Positions 17,124-29,199 of a stretch of DNA of 64,000 bases are shown piece after piece; position 1 is the first letter of the stretch, and each line of letters starts with the position of its first letter. Under the pieces are notes generated by a model. That model made no database searches. It saw only the letters and a list, made by a program, of their open reading frames with translations, and was not told where the DNA came from. The stretch spans positions 186,001-250,000 of the forward strand of contig NZ_AEUT02000001.1 in the NCBI RefSeq assembly GCF_000187935.1, written 5' to 3'. Position numbers and translations under genes: made by a program. The stretch is from Streptococcus parauberis NCFD 2020 (GTDB taxonomy: Bacteria; Bacillota; Bacilli; Lactobacillales; Streptococcaceae).

Positions 17124-18314
17124 ATGTCAAATGAAGTAGTTGTCGTTTCAGCTTTAAGAACCCCAATTGGAAACTTTGGAGGTGCCTTTAAAACTGTTTC
17201 AGCCGTAGATTTAGGTACGACAGTAGTTGAGAAAATTTTACAAGATACAAAAATTGCTCCTGGTTTAGTGGAAGAAGTTATTTTTGGAAATGTCCTACAT
17301 GCAGGATTAGGACAAAATGTTGCAAGACAGATTGCAATTTATGCCGGATTGCCTGTTACCACGCCAGCCTTTACCTTAGATATGGTTTGTGGTTCTGGAT
17401 TAAAGTCCGTGGAATTAGGTGCCCTAAAAATTCTTTCTGGTGATGCTGAGGTTGTTATAGTTGGTGGTACAGAGAATATGAGCCAGGCTCCATATGTCAT
17501 TACTAACCAAAGATGGGGCTCACGAATGGGCGAATCCAAGGTCGTTGACACCATGATTTCAGATGGTCTGAGTGATGCTTTTAATAACTACCACATGGGA
17601 ATTACTGCTGAAAATATTGCTCGACAGTACAATATAAGTAGAGAGGAGCAGGATCAATTTGCTTTAAATAGTCAACTTAAAGCAAAAGTAGCTATTGAAT
17701 CAAACCGTTTTAATGAAGAAATAGTTCCAGTAAGAGTTCCTCAACGTCGTGGAGAGGATCTGATAGTTGATCAGGACGAGTACCCAAGAACAGATAGTAG
17801 TCTTGAAAAGTTAGCAAAATTACGTCCTTCTTTCCTTAAGGAAGATGGTACTGTAACTGCAGGTAATGCATCTGGTATCAATGATGGTGCTGCAGCTTTA
17901 TTACTTATGAGTCGAGAAAAAGCTGAACAGTTAGGCTTGCCTATTTTAGCGACCATTCTGAGCTCAGCTAGTGCGGGTGTAGAACCAAGTCTAATGGGAT
18001 GTGGTCCAATCCCTGCTAGTCGCAAAGCTCTAAGTAAAGCGAATTTAAAAATGGAACAAATTGATTTGATTGAAGCAAATGAGGCTTTCGCATCGCAATC
18101 TCTTGCAGTTGCAAAAGAATTAAATCTTGATCCAGAAAAAATCAATGTTAACGGCGGAGCAATTGCCCTTGGGCACCCAATTGGGGCTTCTGGTGCACGT
18201 ATCTTAGTGACCTTGATTTCCGAAATGAATAAACGTGATGTAGAATATGGACTTGCAACTTTATGTATCGGCGGTGGTCAGGGACAAGCTGTTATTGTTC
18301 AAAAATCTAAATAA
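17124..18314 (+). CDS. Acetyl-CoA acetyltransferase (thiolase)
   Basis: A 396-residue thiolase of normal length. The nucleophile Cys89 lies in [11 protein letters not shown]. The C-terminal [17 protein letters not shown] carries the catalytic His, and [10 protein letters not shown] carries the second Cys, so all active-site residues are intact. It joins two acetyl-CoA units or cleaves acetoacetyl-CoA. AAAAAGGAG lies 7 bases before the ATG. Its partners in the ato locus (transporter and LysR regulator) are decayed next door and the acetoacetyl-CoA transferase genes are absent, so it may now serve the mevalonate pathway. That role is inference. Confidence 0.9.
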   Translation: MSNEVVVVSALRTPIGNFGGAFKTVSAVDLGTTVVEKILQDTKIAPGLVEEVIFGNVLHAGLGQNVARQIAIYAGLPVTTPAFTLDMVCGSGLKSVELGALKILSGDAEVVIVGGTENMSQAPYVITNQRWGSRMGESKVVDTMISDGLSDAFNNYHMGITAENIARQYNISREEQDQFALNSQLKAKVAIESNRFNEEIVPVRVPQRRGEDLIVDQDEYPRTDSSLEKLAKLRPSFLKEDGTVTAGNASGINDGAAALLLMSREKAEQLGLPILATILSSASAGVEPSLMGCGPIPASRKALSKANLKMEQIDLIEANEAFASQSLAVAKELNLDPEKINVNGGAIALGHPIGASGARILVTLISEMNKRDVEYGLATLCIGGGQGQAVIVQKSK

Positions 18315-18358
18315 AAATCATATTATGTCTTGCTAATTTTTGGGTTACAATAGATATT

Positions 18359-18394
18359 AAAAAGACTTCTAAACTATTAGAAGTCTTTTTCTTT
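18359..18394 (+). terminator. Thiolase terminator (convergent with the regulator gene)
   Basis: AAAAAGACTTCTAA pairs with TTAGAAGTCTTTTT; the symmetry allows use on both strands. Confidence 0.85.
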
Positions 18395-18407
18395 TAAGTA
18401 TTCGTAA

Positions 18408-19082
18408 TCAATCCATTTCAACTTTTTTTAGATAACGATAAACACTAGGTTCAGAGATTTTTAATATCTCAGCAACCTTGGAAACAGCTCCTTTGAGTTG
18501 GAAGACACCTTTTTCAGATAATTTAGTTACAATTTCAATTTTGACATCTTGACTTAATTGAATGTTTTGATTAATAAGTGAAGGGTCAATAATTTCACTA
18601 ATAATATCTTGGATATTGTTAGATAAAACTTCAACTGTTTCTTCTTGGGTCATAGTCGTTGCTTTTTGAGTTAAATCAGGAATCAGTTGACCTAGGTCTA
18701 AATTAGCCAATGATAAAACATTTGCAGCTATATTTTTATAAGCGGAAATGTCCAAATTAATACATAACATACCTTCTAAATGTCCCTGATCATTTTTTAT
18801 AAAATAAGTTGATCCACGGACTTCCTTATTTTCAGGGCTAACAATTGCTTTATAATTTGTAACATAGTCCTTTTCTAAATAAACCTTTTTATTTATCAAA
18901 TCTAAAGCAAAAGTAGTAAGAGGGGAATTCTTTGTTCGACCACTAATATGATTATTGACAATCTCACCAATATAAATATCATCTTCATCAATCACATGAA
19001 GAATAATTTCATAATTTTTTCCTAAAACACCACTTAAAAATGCAATAACAGTTTTCCAATGATTTAATTGTTCACTTTTCAT
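18408..19082 (-). CDS. YheO/DauR-type transcriptional regulator
   Basis: A 224-residue cytoplasmic protein. Residues about 1-120 match the YheO PAS-like sensor domain (GEIVNNHISGRTKNSPLTTF, then GMLCINLDISAY). The C-terminal part (FQLKGAVSKVAEILKISEPS, VYRYLKK) is the helix-turn-helix of the same family. Relatives such as DauR regulate catabolic genes, for example for D-amino acids. It is divergent from the ridA homologue and permease, so it probably controls them. AAAGGAAAA precedes the start on the - strand. Confidence 0.8.
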   Translation of the reverse strand: MKSEQLNHWKTVIAFLSGVLGKNYEIILHVIDEDDIYIGEIVNNHISGRTKNSPLTTFALDLINKKVYLEKDYVTNYKAIVSPENKEVRGSTYFIKNDQGHLEGMLCINLDISAYKNIAANVLSLANLDLGQLIPDLTQKATTMTQEETVEVLSNNIQDIISEIIDPSLINQNIQLSQDVKIEIVTKLSEKGVFQLKGAVSKVAEILKISEPSVYRYLKKVEMD

Positions 19083-19105
19083 GTTGATTTTCCTTTACAG
19101 CTCTG

Positions 19106-19219
19106 TTACTTATATAGTAATATATTTCCTCCTAAAAGACAAACAATAGTTATCGTGATAATAAAAAATTATTAAAATGATAAATTTTTATTGACTATGT
19201 ATCCGATTTCATGTAAAAT
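19106..19219 (+). promoter_or_regulatory. Divergent control region with palindrome and rightward promoter
   Basis: TTACT-TATAT-AGTAA (19106-19120) is a perfect inverted repeat just upstream of the regulator gene and a candidate operator. The rightward promoter is TTGACT (19191-19196), 17 bases, TAAAAT (19214-19219). Confidence 0.5.
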
Positions 19220-19247
19220 TTATTTATATCAAAAAGGAGGTTCATTT

Positions 19248-19607
19248 ATGAGTGAGTATCCCAATCCAATTGGGCCATATTCTATTTCCAGAATTGAAGG
19301 GGATGTCCTATATCTTTCTAGTCAATTACCAGTTAATCCAGAAACTGGTAATGTATCCAGTGATTTTAGAGAGCAGTGTCGACAAGCCTTCACAAATATT
19401 AAAGGTATTCTACAAGAAAATAATCTTGATTTGAATGCAATTTTTAAACTAACGATATATTTAAATGATATATCACAATTTAATCATTTAAATGAAATCA
19501 TGTTGCATTTATTTGAAAAGCCTTATCCCACACGAACAGTTGTTCAAGTGGCTGCATTCCCATATGATGCTTCTATCTGTATAGAGGCATGTGCAAAATT
19601 ATTATAA
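19248..19607 (+). CDS. RidA family (YjgF/YER057c/UK114) protein
   Basis: A 119-residue protein. ATG 19248 follows AAGGAGG by 7 bases; an earlier in-frame start at 19191 overlaps the promoter. The N-terminus NPIGPYSISRI and the C-terminal PTRTVVQVAAFP...IEACA are RidA signatures. Arg96 and Glu113 correspond to the residues needed for enamine/imine deaminase activity in RidA, so hydrolysis of reactive 2-aminoacrylate-type intermediates is plausible. It forms an operon with the downstream permease (36-base gap), which suggests an imine arising from the transported substrate. Confidence 0.85.
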   Translation: MSEYPNPIGPYSISRIEGDVLYLSSQLPVNPETGNVSSDFREQCRQAFTNIKGILQENNLDLNAIFKLTIYLNDISQFNHLNEIMLHLFEKPYPTRTVVQVAAFPYDASICIEACAKLL

Positions 19608-19643
19608 TAAAAAATTTTATTAAAGAATGGTGGAAAATCTTTT

Positions 19644-20666
19644 ATGGACATTATTATTGGTACAGGTCTTCTTTTACTCGTTTTAGCATTATTTTCTCTT
19701 TTTAACTATAAAGCACCTCATGGTACTAAAGCAATGGGTGCGCTTGCGGCAGCAGCTTGTGCTTCATTTTTAGTAGAAGTATTTCAAGACTCTTTTTTTG
19801 GACAAGTTTTAGGATTTAAGTTCCTAAGTGAAGTTGGTGCTGCTAATGGATCAATGGGAGGTGTGGCAGCAGCTATTTTAGTTGCTATTGCAGTAGGTGT
19901 AACACCAGGTTATGCAGTGTTAATTGGTCTATCAGTAACTAGTTTTGGAATTTTACCAGGTTTTATAGCTGGTTATTTAATGTCATTTGTTGTTAAATGG
20001 ATGGAGAGAAAAATTCCCGGTGGTTTAGATTTAATTTCAATTATTGTTTTTGCTGCACCAATGACAAGACTTATTGCTAAAGTAATTTCTCCAATAGTTG
20101 ATAAAACACTTTTAACAATTGGTGAAATCTTAACTTCAACTGCCCAAAGTTCTCCAATAATTATGGGGATTATACTTGGAGGAACAATTGTTGTCGTAGC
20201 AACAGCTCCATTATCTTCAATGGCTTTGACAGCTATGCTAGGACTCACTGGTATTCCAATGGCTATTGGTGCCTTATCAGTATTTGGTTCTTCATTTATG
20301 AACGGTGTCCTATTTTATAAACTTAAGCTTGGTGAAAGAAAAGACAATATCGCATTTGCGATTGAACCTTTGACTCAGGCCGATGTAACTTCAGCTAATC
20401 CTATTCCAATATATGTAACCAACTTCTTTGGCGGAGCAGCATGTGGTGTGTTAATTGCTTTGATGAGGCTTGTAAATGACACGCCAGGAACAGCCACTCC
20501 GATTGCAGGATTTGCAGTTATGTTTGCATATAACCCGATGGTAAAGGTTTTAATTACAGCAGTGGGCTGCATCATCTTAAGTCTACTAGCAGGTTACTTA
20601 GGTGGCGTTGTCTTTAAAAACTTCAAAGTAATTACAAAACAAGAATTACAAGCTATGGATCATTAA
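19644..20666 (+). CDS. Stand-alone PTS IIC-like permease (PTS_EIIC_2 type)
   Basis: A 340-residue, highly hydrophobic protein with about eight to ten membrane segments. Its glycine- and alanine-rich helices and motifs such as APHGTKAMGALAAAACASFL and FGSSFMNGVLFYKLKLGERK match the PTS_EIIC_2 permease family. No IIA or IIB gene lies nearby, as is common for this family, so either it uses subunits encoded elsewhere or it is not phosphotransfer-linked. The substrate is unknown. It is cotranscribed with the RidA homologue and probably controlled by the divergent YheO-type regulator. Confidence 0.75.
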   Translation: MDIIIGTGLLLLVLALFSLFNYKAPHGTKAMGALAAAACASFLVEVFQDSFFGQVLGFKFLSEVGAANGSMGGVAAAILVAIAVGVTPGYAVLIGLSVTSFGILPGFIAGYLMSFVVKWMERKIPGGLDLISIIVFAAPMTRLIAKVISPIVDKTLLTIGEILTSTAQSSPIIMGIILGGTIVVVATAPLSSMALTAMLGLTGIPMAIGALSVFGSSFMNGVLFYKLKLGERKDNIAFAIEPLTQADVTSANPIPIYVTNFFGGAACGVLIALMRLVNDTPGTATPIAGFAVMFAYNPMVKVLITAVGCIILSLLAGYLGGVVFKNFKVITKQELQAMDH

Positions 20667-20867
20667 GAGCAGAAAGCTTATCAATTAAAATATTAATGAA
20701 GACTTAAACCGGATATTAAGTTAATCAAAAAAATAAAAAAATATACAACTTAATATGCAAAAGCTTACTTTTTTTAGAAAAAAGGAGTATTGTATACTTA
20801 TAAATATCGTACAAGACAAAGAATTTTAGACAGTGTCAGGTCAACTAAAAACGAAACAAATAAATAG

Positions 20868-21046
20868 TATAATTTTATACAATTTATGTAAGGATTAAGT
20901 GCGTGAATAATTGGCTTGTCTTTACAAGCTCCCAAATGAGTTTGAACCAAATTTTTGAGATGATCAGTGATCCAAACTTTATGGGATATCGCATGGCAGA
21001 ATGAGTCTGCCAGATTTCCCTAAAATTTGGGTTTTTAATTTTTTTG
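20868..21046 (+). promoter_or_regulatory. Candidate attenuator leader of the V-ATPase operon
   Basis: TATAAT at 20868-20873 starts a roughly 240-nt leader. AACCAAATTTT (20945-20955) can pair with AAAATTTGGGTT (21022-21033, one bulge), which is followed directly by TTTAATTTTTTT, an intrinsic-terminator layout. CCAAACTTT near 20973 is an alternative partner for the same 3' strand, and TGGCAG/CTGCCA (20994-21012) forms a hairpin between them. A 33-codon frame overlaps these elements. The rest of the 20667-21126 gap shows nothing else I can support. Confidence 0.4.
20903..21004 (+). CDS. Possible 33-residue leader peptide
   Basis: A GTG start at 20903 lies 8 bases after AAGGA. The peptide reads MNNWLVFTSSQMSLNQIFEM and continues 13 residues to TGA. 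It ends inside the hairpin 20994-21012 and covers the first terminator arm, so translation could affect folding of the leader. It could also be a fragment of an old gene. No similarity is recognised with confidence. Confidence 0.3.
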   Translation: MNNWLVFTSSQMSLNQIFEMISDPNFMGYRMAE

Positions 21047-21126
21047 AATGGCATATCAAAAATAAATTCTTACTTAAATTTAATTGGTGAATTTTAAATT
21101 GAAGTCTTGTAAGAAAGGAGAAATCT

Positions 21127-21439
21127 ATGTCTCAATCAATTTTGACAGAAATGACAAGCATTGAAGCTGAAGCAAAAGCAATCAGCGATAGCTTTTTACA
21201 AAAGAAAAAAGACTACAAAATTCAAAAAAATGAAGAGATTACAAAGTTGAAAGCTACCTATGATGTCGAAATTCAAAATGCTTTAACAGAAAAAGAATTT
21301 GACTTAATCAATCAGCTGAAACTTCTGGAAAGCAAAGTGCTAAATACTCAAGAAATGAATAAAGAAAAAGCTGAAGCTATTATGAAGGATAATAAAGAAA
21401 CCATTATCAATCAAATAGTAGACAAGGTGGTAAGTACCT

Positions 21440-21450
<11 letters not shown>
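21127..21450 (+). CDS. ntpF: V-type ATPase subunit NtpF (peripheral stalk)
   Basis: A 107-residue, charged, wholly helical protein, first in the operon as ntpF is in Enterococcus hirae. The sequence is rich in Lys, Glu and Ala with coiled-coil periodicity, as expected for the peripheral-stalk G/H-type subunit that pairs with NtpE. AGAAAGGAG precedes the ATG. Its 3' end overlaps ntpI by 11 bases. Sequence conservation in this subunit is low, so the call leans on gene order. Confidence 0.75.
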
Positions 21451-23919
<2,469 letters not shown>

Positions 23920-23982
23920 TAGGCCTAACTTTTATGAAAATAATACAAGAACTGAAAGAAGGCTTGAAAGGAGTACAGGTTA

Positions 23983-24567
23983 ATGACTGCTATTGAAAAT
24001 TTAAAAGCTAGTGTTCTTGAAAAAGCTTATCAGGAAGGGCAGGCTCAACTAGATAAAGACTTGCTAGCTATCGATCAACAATTCGATTTGGAAAAAGAAA
24101 AAGTAATTGTTGAAAAAAAAGAATCAAAATTGATTCAGTTAAAAGAGCTTGACCGTGGCTATCAGGTCCAGATGCAACAATTACGTAATCAAGAACGGCA
24201 ATCTAGCTTAGCCATTAAGCAAGAGGTATTAAAATCTTTATTTAATGGGGCTTTGTCCAAAATGGAAAATTGGGAAAAAGGTGAAGAATTATCATTTATG
24301 GATCAAATTCTGACAAAATACCAAACCGAAAGCTGTCAGGTAACTTTTGGGCAAATCACCGCTCAAAAATTTAATCAGGATGATTTTCGAAAATTTGAAG
24401 AAACATACCCTAATTGTCAATTTTCAAAAGATTTTATTGATGGAGAAGCTGGGTTTGTTATTTCGATGGACAAGGTTGATTATACATACTTGTACAGTCT
24501 TCTAGTAAACTCCCTTTTTAAAAGTGAATGCGCGGAGATTTCAAATCAATTATTTAGTGATCGATAG
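23983..24567 (+). CDS. ntpE: V-type ATPase peripheral stalk subunit E
   Basis: A 194-residue protein with a long charged N-terminal helix (about residues 1-90, e.g. QQFDLEKEKVIVEKKESKLI) and a compact C-terminal domain containing DGEAGFVISMDKVDYTY. This is the two-part shape of subunit E, which with NtpF forms the stator stalk. GAAAGGAG lies about 9 bases before ATG 23983. The nine-base gap to ntpC indicates tight operon packing. Confidence 0.85.
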   Translation: MTAIENLKASVLEKAYQEGQAQLDKDLLAIDQQFDLEKEKVIVEKKESKLIQLKELDRGYQVQMQQLRNQERQSSLAIKQEVLKSLFNGALSKMENWEKGEELSFMDQILTKYQTESCQVTFGQITAQKFNQDDFRKFEETYPNCQFSKDFIDGEAGFVISMDKVDYTYLYSLLVNSLFKSECAEISNQLFSDR

Positions 24568-24575
24568 GAGGCGTT

Positions 24576-25583
24576 ATGGAAAAAGAACAATTCGCCCAAA
24601 TCAATACGACGATTGCAGTTAAAGAAAAAGAAATGATTTCAGCTCAGCAATTCCAAAAAATCCTTTTAAATCCGAATAAAGAGACAATTATTAATCTTAT
24701 GCAGGAGAAAGGTTACGCCATTAAAGTTGAAAATTTTGAGAATTTGGATCTTGTCGAAAAGGCGCTGATGTCTAAATTAATTGTTGCTTATCAATGGGCT
24801 TTTCAAGAGTCTCCTTCGGGTGAGGTTGTGGAAGTTTTAGCTCTCCCTTATCTCTATCATAATTTGAAGGTTCTCCTGAAAGAAAAGGCTAGCAAGCAAG
24901 ATTTGAGTAAGCTCCTTATCCCGATTGGAAAAGTTTCTTTGAGTCATTTAGACCATCTGGTAAGAACTCTATCCTCAGATGTTTTACCTGACCATTTGGT
25001 AAATGAGGTAGCTGCTATTTGGCAAGAACACCTAAACTATCAGGATTACAGGGTCTTAGAAGTTGGCTGTGATTTGGCTTACTTTAAACACCTTAAGCGA
25101 ATTGCTGAGCAGTTAGACGACCAGAAAATTTATCAAGCAACAAGTCTTATCATTCAATTTTACAACCTAATAACAGTTAAACGTGCTGAGGCTTTACACA
25201 AAAATCAAGGCTTTATGAAACAATTGATAAGTGATCAAGGTCATTTAGGCCTGAGTACTTATCTTGATCTAGCCGAGGGCAAGGAAGTATCCACTTGGTT
25301 TAATCAATTAAATCCGGATGTGTTTTCGTTGCAATTTAAAGAGGCTCAGACTGCTTTAGTTAATGATAAATTAACCCTGCCAGAACTTGAAAGGCTAGTT
25401 GATCAACTCTTATTTAGTGCTTTTGAAAGTGGAAAATATAATGCAGATGGTCCTTATCAGCTTTTAAGATATCTTTTAGGACTGGAGTTTGAGATTAAAA
25501 ATTTCAGACTCTTAATCTCGGCACTTGTCAATGATTTGCCAATTGAACTTGTTAAAGAAAGAATGAGACCTATTTATGAATAA
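24576..25583 (+). CDS. ntpC: V-type ATPase subunit C
   Basis: A 335-residue, all-helical cytoplasmic protein of the V-ATPase C/d family, the funnel that couples the central axle to the K ring. Family-like features are the repeated helical units and the C-terminal GLEFEIKNFRLLISALVNDL motif. GATAGGAGG precedes ATG 24576. The last eight bases overlap ntpG. It has the expected length for NtpC. Confidence 0.88.
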   Translation: MEKEQFAQINTTIAVKEKEMISAQQFQKILLNPNKETIINLMQEKGYAIKVENFENLDLVEKALMSKLIVAYQWAFQESPSGEVVEVLALPYLYHNLKVLLKEKASKQDLSKLLIPIGKVSLSHLDHLVRTLSSDVLPDHLVNEVAAIWQEHLNYQDYRVLEVGCDLAYFKHLKRIAEQLDDQKIYQATSLIIQFYNLITVKRAEALHKNQGFMKQLISDQGHLGLSTYLDLAEGKEVSTWFNQLNPDVFSLQFKEAQTALVNDKLTLPELERLVDQLLFSAFESGKYNADGPYQLLRYLLGLEFEIKNFRLLISALVNDLPIELVKERMRPIYE

Positions 25584-25896
25584 TACAACTTATAAAATTG
25601 GTGTCATAGGAAATCGGGATGCCATTCTACCTTTTCAAATTATTGGTTTTTTCACTTATCCTGTTGTTAGTGCGGAAGAAGCAGTAAATACTCTCCGTCA
25701 ATTAGCCATGGATAATTTTGGCATCATTTATATTACAGAAGATATTGCAGAAAAAATACCTGATACCATTGCTTTCTATGACAATCAAATTATGCCAGCC
25801 ATTATCTTAATTCCAAACTTCAAAGGTAAGGCAAAACTAGGTCGGCAATTTTTGGAAGAAAGAGTGGAAAGAGCAGTTGGGCAAAATATATTATAA
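25576..25896 (+). CDS. ntpG: V-type ATPase subunit NtpG (F subunit)
   Basis: A 106-residue small alpha/beta protein with the family pattern YKIGVIGNRDAILPFQIIGF at the N-terminus, FGIIYITEDIAEKIPDTI in the middle and a positively charged C-terminal helix. It forms part of the central axle with NtpD. It overlaps ntpC by eight bases and is followed by a 107-base gap before ntpA. Confidence 0.88.
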   Translation: MNNTTYKIGVIGNRDAILPFQIIGFFTYPVVSAEEAVNTLRQLAMDNFGIIYITEDIAEKIPDTIAFYDNQIMPAIILIPNFKGKAKLGRQFLEERVERAVGQNIL

Positions 25897-26003
25897 GCAT
25901 TTTAAGATACATTATATGAATAGCCAATTTTTAATTAATTGAGATTGTCAGTAAGTAGATTAAATAAATGCATATTTAAAGATAGATTTTAAAGGAGACA
26001 AAC

Positions 26004-27779
26004 TTGAGTCAAGGAAAAATTATAAAAGTTTCAGGACCATTAGTTGTGGCCTCTGGAATGGAAGAAGCTAATATTCAAGATATTTGTCGAGTAGGTCGTT
26101 TAGGACTAATTGGTGAAATCATTGAAATGAGAAAAGATCAGGCTTCTATTCAAGTATATGAGGAAACTTCTGGGATAGGTCCTGGTGAACCAGTTTCATC
26201 AACTGGCCAACCTTTGTCAGTAGAATTAGGTCCAGGATTACTTTCAGAAATGTTTGATGGTATCCAAAGACCACTCGATCGTTTCAAATCAGTTACCAAA
26301 AGTAACTTTTTAATTCGTGGAGCTGAAGTTCCAAGCTTAGATCGTGAAGCAAAGTGGTCATTTGATGCTAGTATAGAAATTGGCAGTGAGGTTAACCCAG
26401 GTGATATACTAGGTTGTGTTCAAGAAACAAAAGTTATTGAACATCGTATCATGGTTCCAAACCAGGTTTCAGGTAAGTTGATTGCCATTTCATCAGGTCA
26501 GTTCACTGTTGATGAATGTGTATATCAAATTAAACAAGCTGATGGTAGTATATACAAAGGAAGTTTAATGCAAAAATGGCCTGTCCGTAAAGGACGTCCT
26601 GTTGCTAAAAAATTAATTCCAGTTGAACCACTGATTACAGGTCAACGTGTCATCGACACCTTTTTCCCAGTGGCAAAAGGAGGAGCTGCAGCTGTTCCAG
26701 GACCATTTGGTGCAGGAAAAACAGTCGTACAGCATCAGATTGCAAAATTTGCTAATGTCGATATTGTTATCTATGTAGGTTGTGGTGAGCGTGGTAATGA
26801 GATGACCGATGTATTAAATGAGTTTCCAGAATTAATTGATCCCAATACAGGTCAATCAATTATGGAACGGACAGTATTAATAGCGAATACATCGAATATG
26901 CCGGTAGCTGCGCGTGAAGCTTCGATTTATACAGGGATAACAATTGCTGAATATTTTAGAGATATGGGTTATTCAGTGGCTATTATGGCAGATTCAACAT
27001 CTCGATGGGCTGAGGCGCTTCGGGAAATGTCAGGCCGTTTAGAAGAAATGCCTGGTGATGAAGGTTATCCTGCATATTTAGGTAGTCGGATTGCTGAGTA
27101 TTATGAACGTGCAGGACGTTTTCAAGTTTTAGGAACTGATGGACGTGAAGGTTCAATTACGGCTATTGGAGCTGTCTCACCTCCAGGAGGGGATATTTCT
27201 GAGCCAGTTACGCAAAATACATTGCGGATTGTTAAAGTCTTTTGGGGTCTTGATGCACCACTGGCTCAACGTCGCCATTTTCCGGCAATCAATTGGTTGA
27301 ATTCTTACTCCTTATATAAAGATGAATTAGCAAAAGTGATTAGTAAGAAGGAAAATACAAATTGGTCTGAAAAAGTGACCAGTGCTATGAATACACTGCA
27401 AGAAGAAGCAAGTTTAGAAGAAATTGTGCGTTTGGTTGGTTTAGATTCATTATCTGAACAAGATAAATTAACAATGGCAGTTGCCCGCCAAATTCGAGAA
27501 GATTTTTTACAGCAGAATGCATTTGATACAGTTGATACATTCACATCATTCAAAAAGCAAGATGCTATGTTAACAAATATCCTTACCTTCCAAAAAGAAG
27601 CACAGAGAGCCTTAGCATTGGGCGCTTATTTTACTGAGATTATGGATGGGACTGTTACCAATCGTGATAGATTGGCTAGAAGCAAATATATTGCTGAAAC
27701 TGAACTTGAACAAATAAGTGCCATCAGTGAGCAAATAAAAGTAGACATTCAAAGTATCATTGAGAAAGGAGGACTCTAA
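26004..27779 (+). CDS. ntpA: V-type ATPase catalytic subunit A
   Basis: A 591-residue catalytic subunit. The Walker A loop is [13 protein letters not shown] near residue 235. The A-subunit-specific non-homologous insert (about residues 110-190) and [20 protein letters not shown] near 395 are present, as is the arginine-rich [20 protein letters not shown]. It hydrolyses ATP to drive ion pumping. The TTG start at 26004 follows AAAGGAGAC. The 3' end is followed directly by the ntpB ATG. Confidence 0.97.
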   Translation: MSQGKIIKVSGPLVVASGMEEANIQDICRVGRLGLIGEIIEMRKDQASIQVYEETSGIGPGEPVSSTGQPLSVELGPGLLSEMFDGIQRPLDRFKSVTKSNFLIRGAEVPSLDREAKWSFDASIEIGSEVNPGDILGCVQETKVIEHRIMVPNQVSGKLIAISSGQFTVDECVYQIKQADGSIYKGSLMQKWPVRKGRPVAKKLIPVEPLITGQRVIDTFFPVAKGGAAAVPGPFGAGKTVVQHQIAKFANVDIVIYVGCGERGNEMTDVLNEFPELIDPNTGQSIMERTVLIANTSNMPVAAREASIYTGITIAEYFRDMGYSVAIMADSTSRWAEALREMSGRLEEMPGDEGYPAYLGSRIAEYYERAGRFQVLGTDGREGSITAIGAVSPPGGDISEPVTQNTLRIVKVFWGLDAPLAQRRHFPAINWLNSYSLYKDELAKVISKKENTNWSEKVTSAMNTLQEEASLEEIVRLVGLDSLSEQDKLTMAVARQIREDFLQQNAFDTVDTFTSFKKQDAMLTNILTFQKEAQRALALGAYFTEIMDGTVTNRDRLARSKYIAETELEQISAISEQIKVDIQSIIEKGGL

Positions 27780-27780
27780 T

Positions 27781-29160
27781 ATGACAGCTATAAAAGAATA
27801 TCGAACAGTCAGTGAAGTGGTTGGTCCTCTAATGATTGTGGACCAAGTTTCAGGCGTCCACTATAATGAGCTAGTCGAAATCAGTATGCATGATGGTCAA
27901 AAGCGCCAAGGACAAGTCTTAGAGGTTCATGAGGATAAGGCCATGGTTCAATTATTTGAAGGTTCTAGTGGGATTAATCTTGCCAAAACTAAGGTTAGAT
28001 TTACAGGACATCCACTGGAAGTTGCCGTTTCAGAGGATATGATTGGGCGGATTTTTGATGGCATGGGGAAACCGATTGATGGGGGACCTGATTTGCTACC
28101 TGAAAAATATTTAGATATTGATGGGCAAGCAATAAATCCCGTGGCGCGTGATTATCCTGATGAATTTATTCAAACAGGAATCTCAGCCATCGACCATCTG
28201 AATACACTTGTCCGCGGACAGAAATTACCAGTTTTCTCAGGTTCTGGGCTTCCTCATAATGAATTAGCTGCGCAGATTGCCAGACAAGCAACTGTATTAA
28301 ACGCCGATGATAATTTTGCTGTTGTCTTTGCAGCCATGGGCATCACATTTGAAGAGGCAGAATTCTTCATGAATGATCTCCGTGAAACAGGGGCAATTGA
28401 CCGGTCAGTCTTATTTATGAATTTAGCTAATGACCCAGCAATTGAACGGATAGCAACACCACGAATAGCTCTAACAACCGCAGAATATTTAGCTTACGAA
28501 AAAGATATGCACGTTTTGGTTATTATGACTGACATGACTAACTATTGCGAGGCACTTCGAGAGATTTCAGCTGCTAGACGAGAAGTTCCTGGTCGACGTG
28601 GTTATCCAGGATATCTTTATACCAATTTATCAACACTTTATGAACGCGCTGGAAGATTAGTTGGAAAAAAAGGCTCTGTAACCCAAATTCCAATTTTAAC
28701 CATGCCTGAAGATGATATTACCCATCCTATCCCAGATTTAACGGGTTACATTACAGAAGGTCAAATCATTTTATCTCATGAATTGTATAATAGTGGTTTT
28801 AGACCTCCAATAAATATTTTGCCATCCTTATCACGTTTGAAAGACAAGGGTTCAGGTGAAGGGAAAACTAGAGTAGACCATGCTGCAACAATGAATCAAT
28901 TGTTTGCCGCTTATGCTCAAGGAAAACAAGCTAAAGAATTAGCTGTTGTCCTTGGAGAATCAGCCTTGTCTGATACTGATAAACTTTATGTAGACTTTAC
29001 AAATCGTTTTGAAAAGGAATATATCAATCAAGGTTTCTATAATAATCGAAGTATTGAAGAAAGCTTAAATCTCAGTTGGAAGTTATTAGCTATTCTGCCA
29101 AGGACCGAATTAAAGCGGATTAAAGATGATATGTTGGATCAATATCTTGGTAAAGAGTAA
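27781..29160 (+). CDS. ntpB: V-type ATPase non-catalytic subunit B
   Basis: A 459-residue protein. ATG 27781 is chosen because AAAGGAGGA sits inside the end of ntpA and the product then begins [18 protein letters not shown]. It lacks a proper P-loop ([18 protein letters not shown]), as expected for B subunits, and keeps [20 protein letters not shown] and [22 protein letters not shown]. It alternates with subunit A in the hexamer and supplies the arginine finger. Confidence 0.96.
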   Translation: MTAIKEYRTVSEVVGPLMIVDQVSGVHYNELVEISMHDGQKRQGQVLEVHEDKAMVQLFEGSSGINLAKTKVRFTGHPLEVAVSEDMIGRIFDGMGKPIDGGPDLLPEKYLDIDGQAINPVARDYPDEFIQTGISAIDHLNTLVRGQKLPVFSGSGLPHNELAAQIARQATVLNADDNFAVVFAAMGITFEEAEFFMNDLRETGAIDRSVLFMNLANDPAIERIATPRIALTTAEYLAYEKDMHVLVIMTDMTNYCEALREISAARREVPGRRGYPGYLYTNLSTLYERAGRLVGKKGSVTQIPILTMPEDDITHPIPDLTGYITEGQIILSHELYNSGFRPPINILPSLSRLKDKGSGEGKTRVDHAATMNQLFAAYAQGKQAKELAVVLGESALSDTDKLYVDFTNRFEKEYINQGFYNNRSIEESLNLSWKLLAILPRTELKRIKDDMLDQYLGKE

Positions 29161-29199
29161 GATTTAGCTATAACGCAGTGACAGAAAGGTTTATCACAG

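Noticed and set aside
20903-21004. MerR-type regulator fragment in the ntp leader
   Set aside because: The stretch QMSLNQIFEMISDPNF loosely resembles a MerR helix, but it is too short and lacks the DNA-binding part to support the call.
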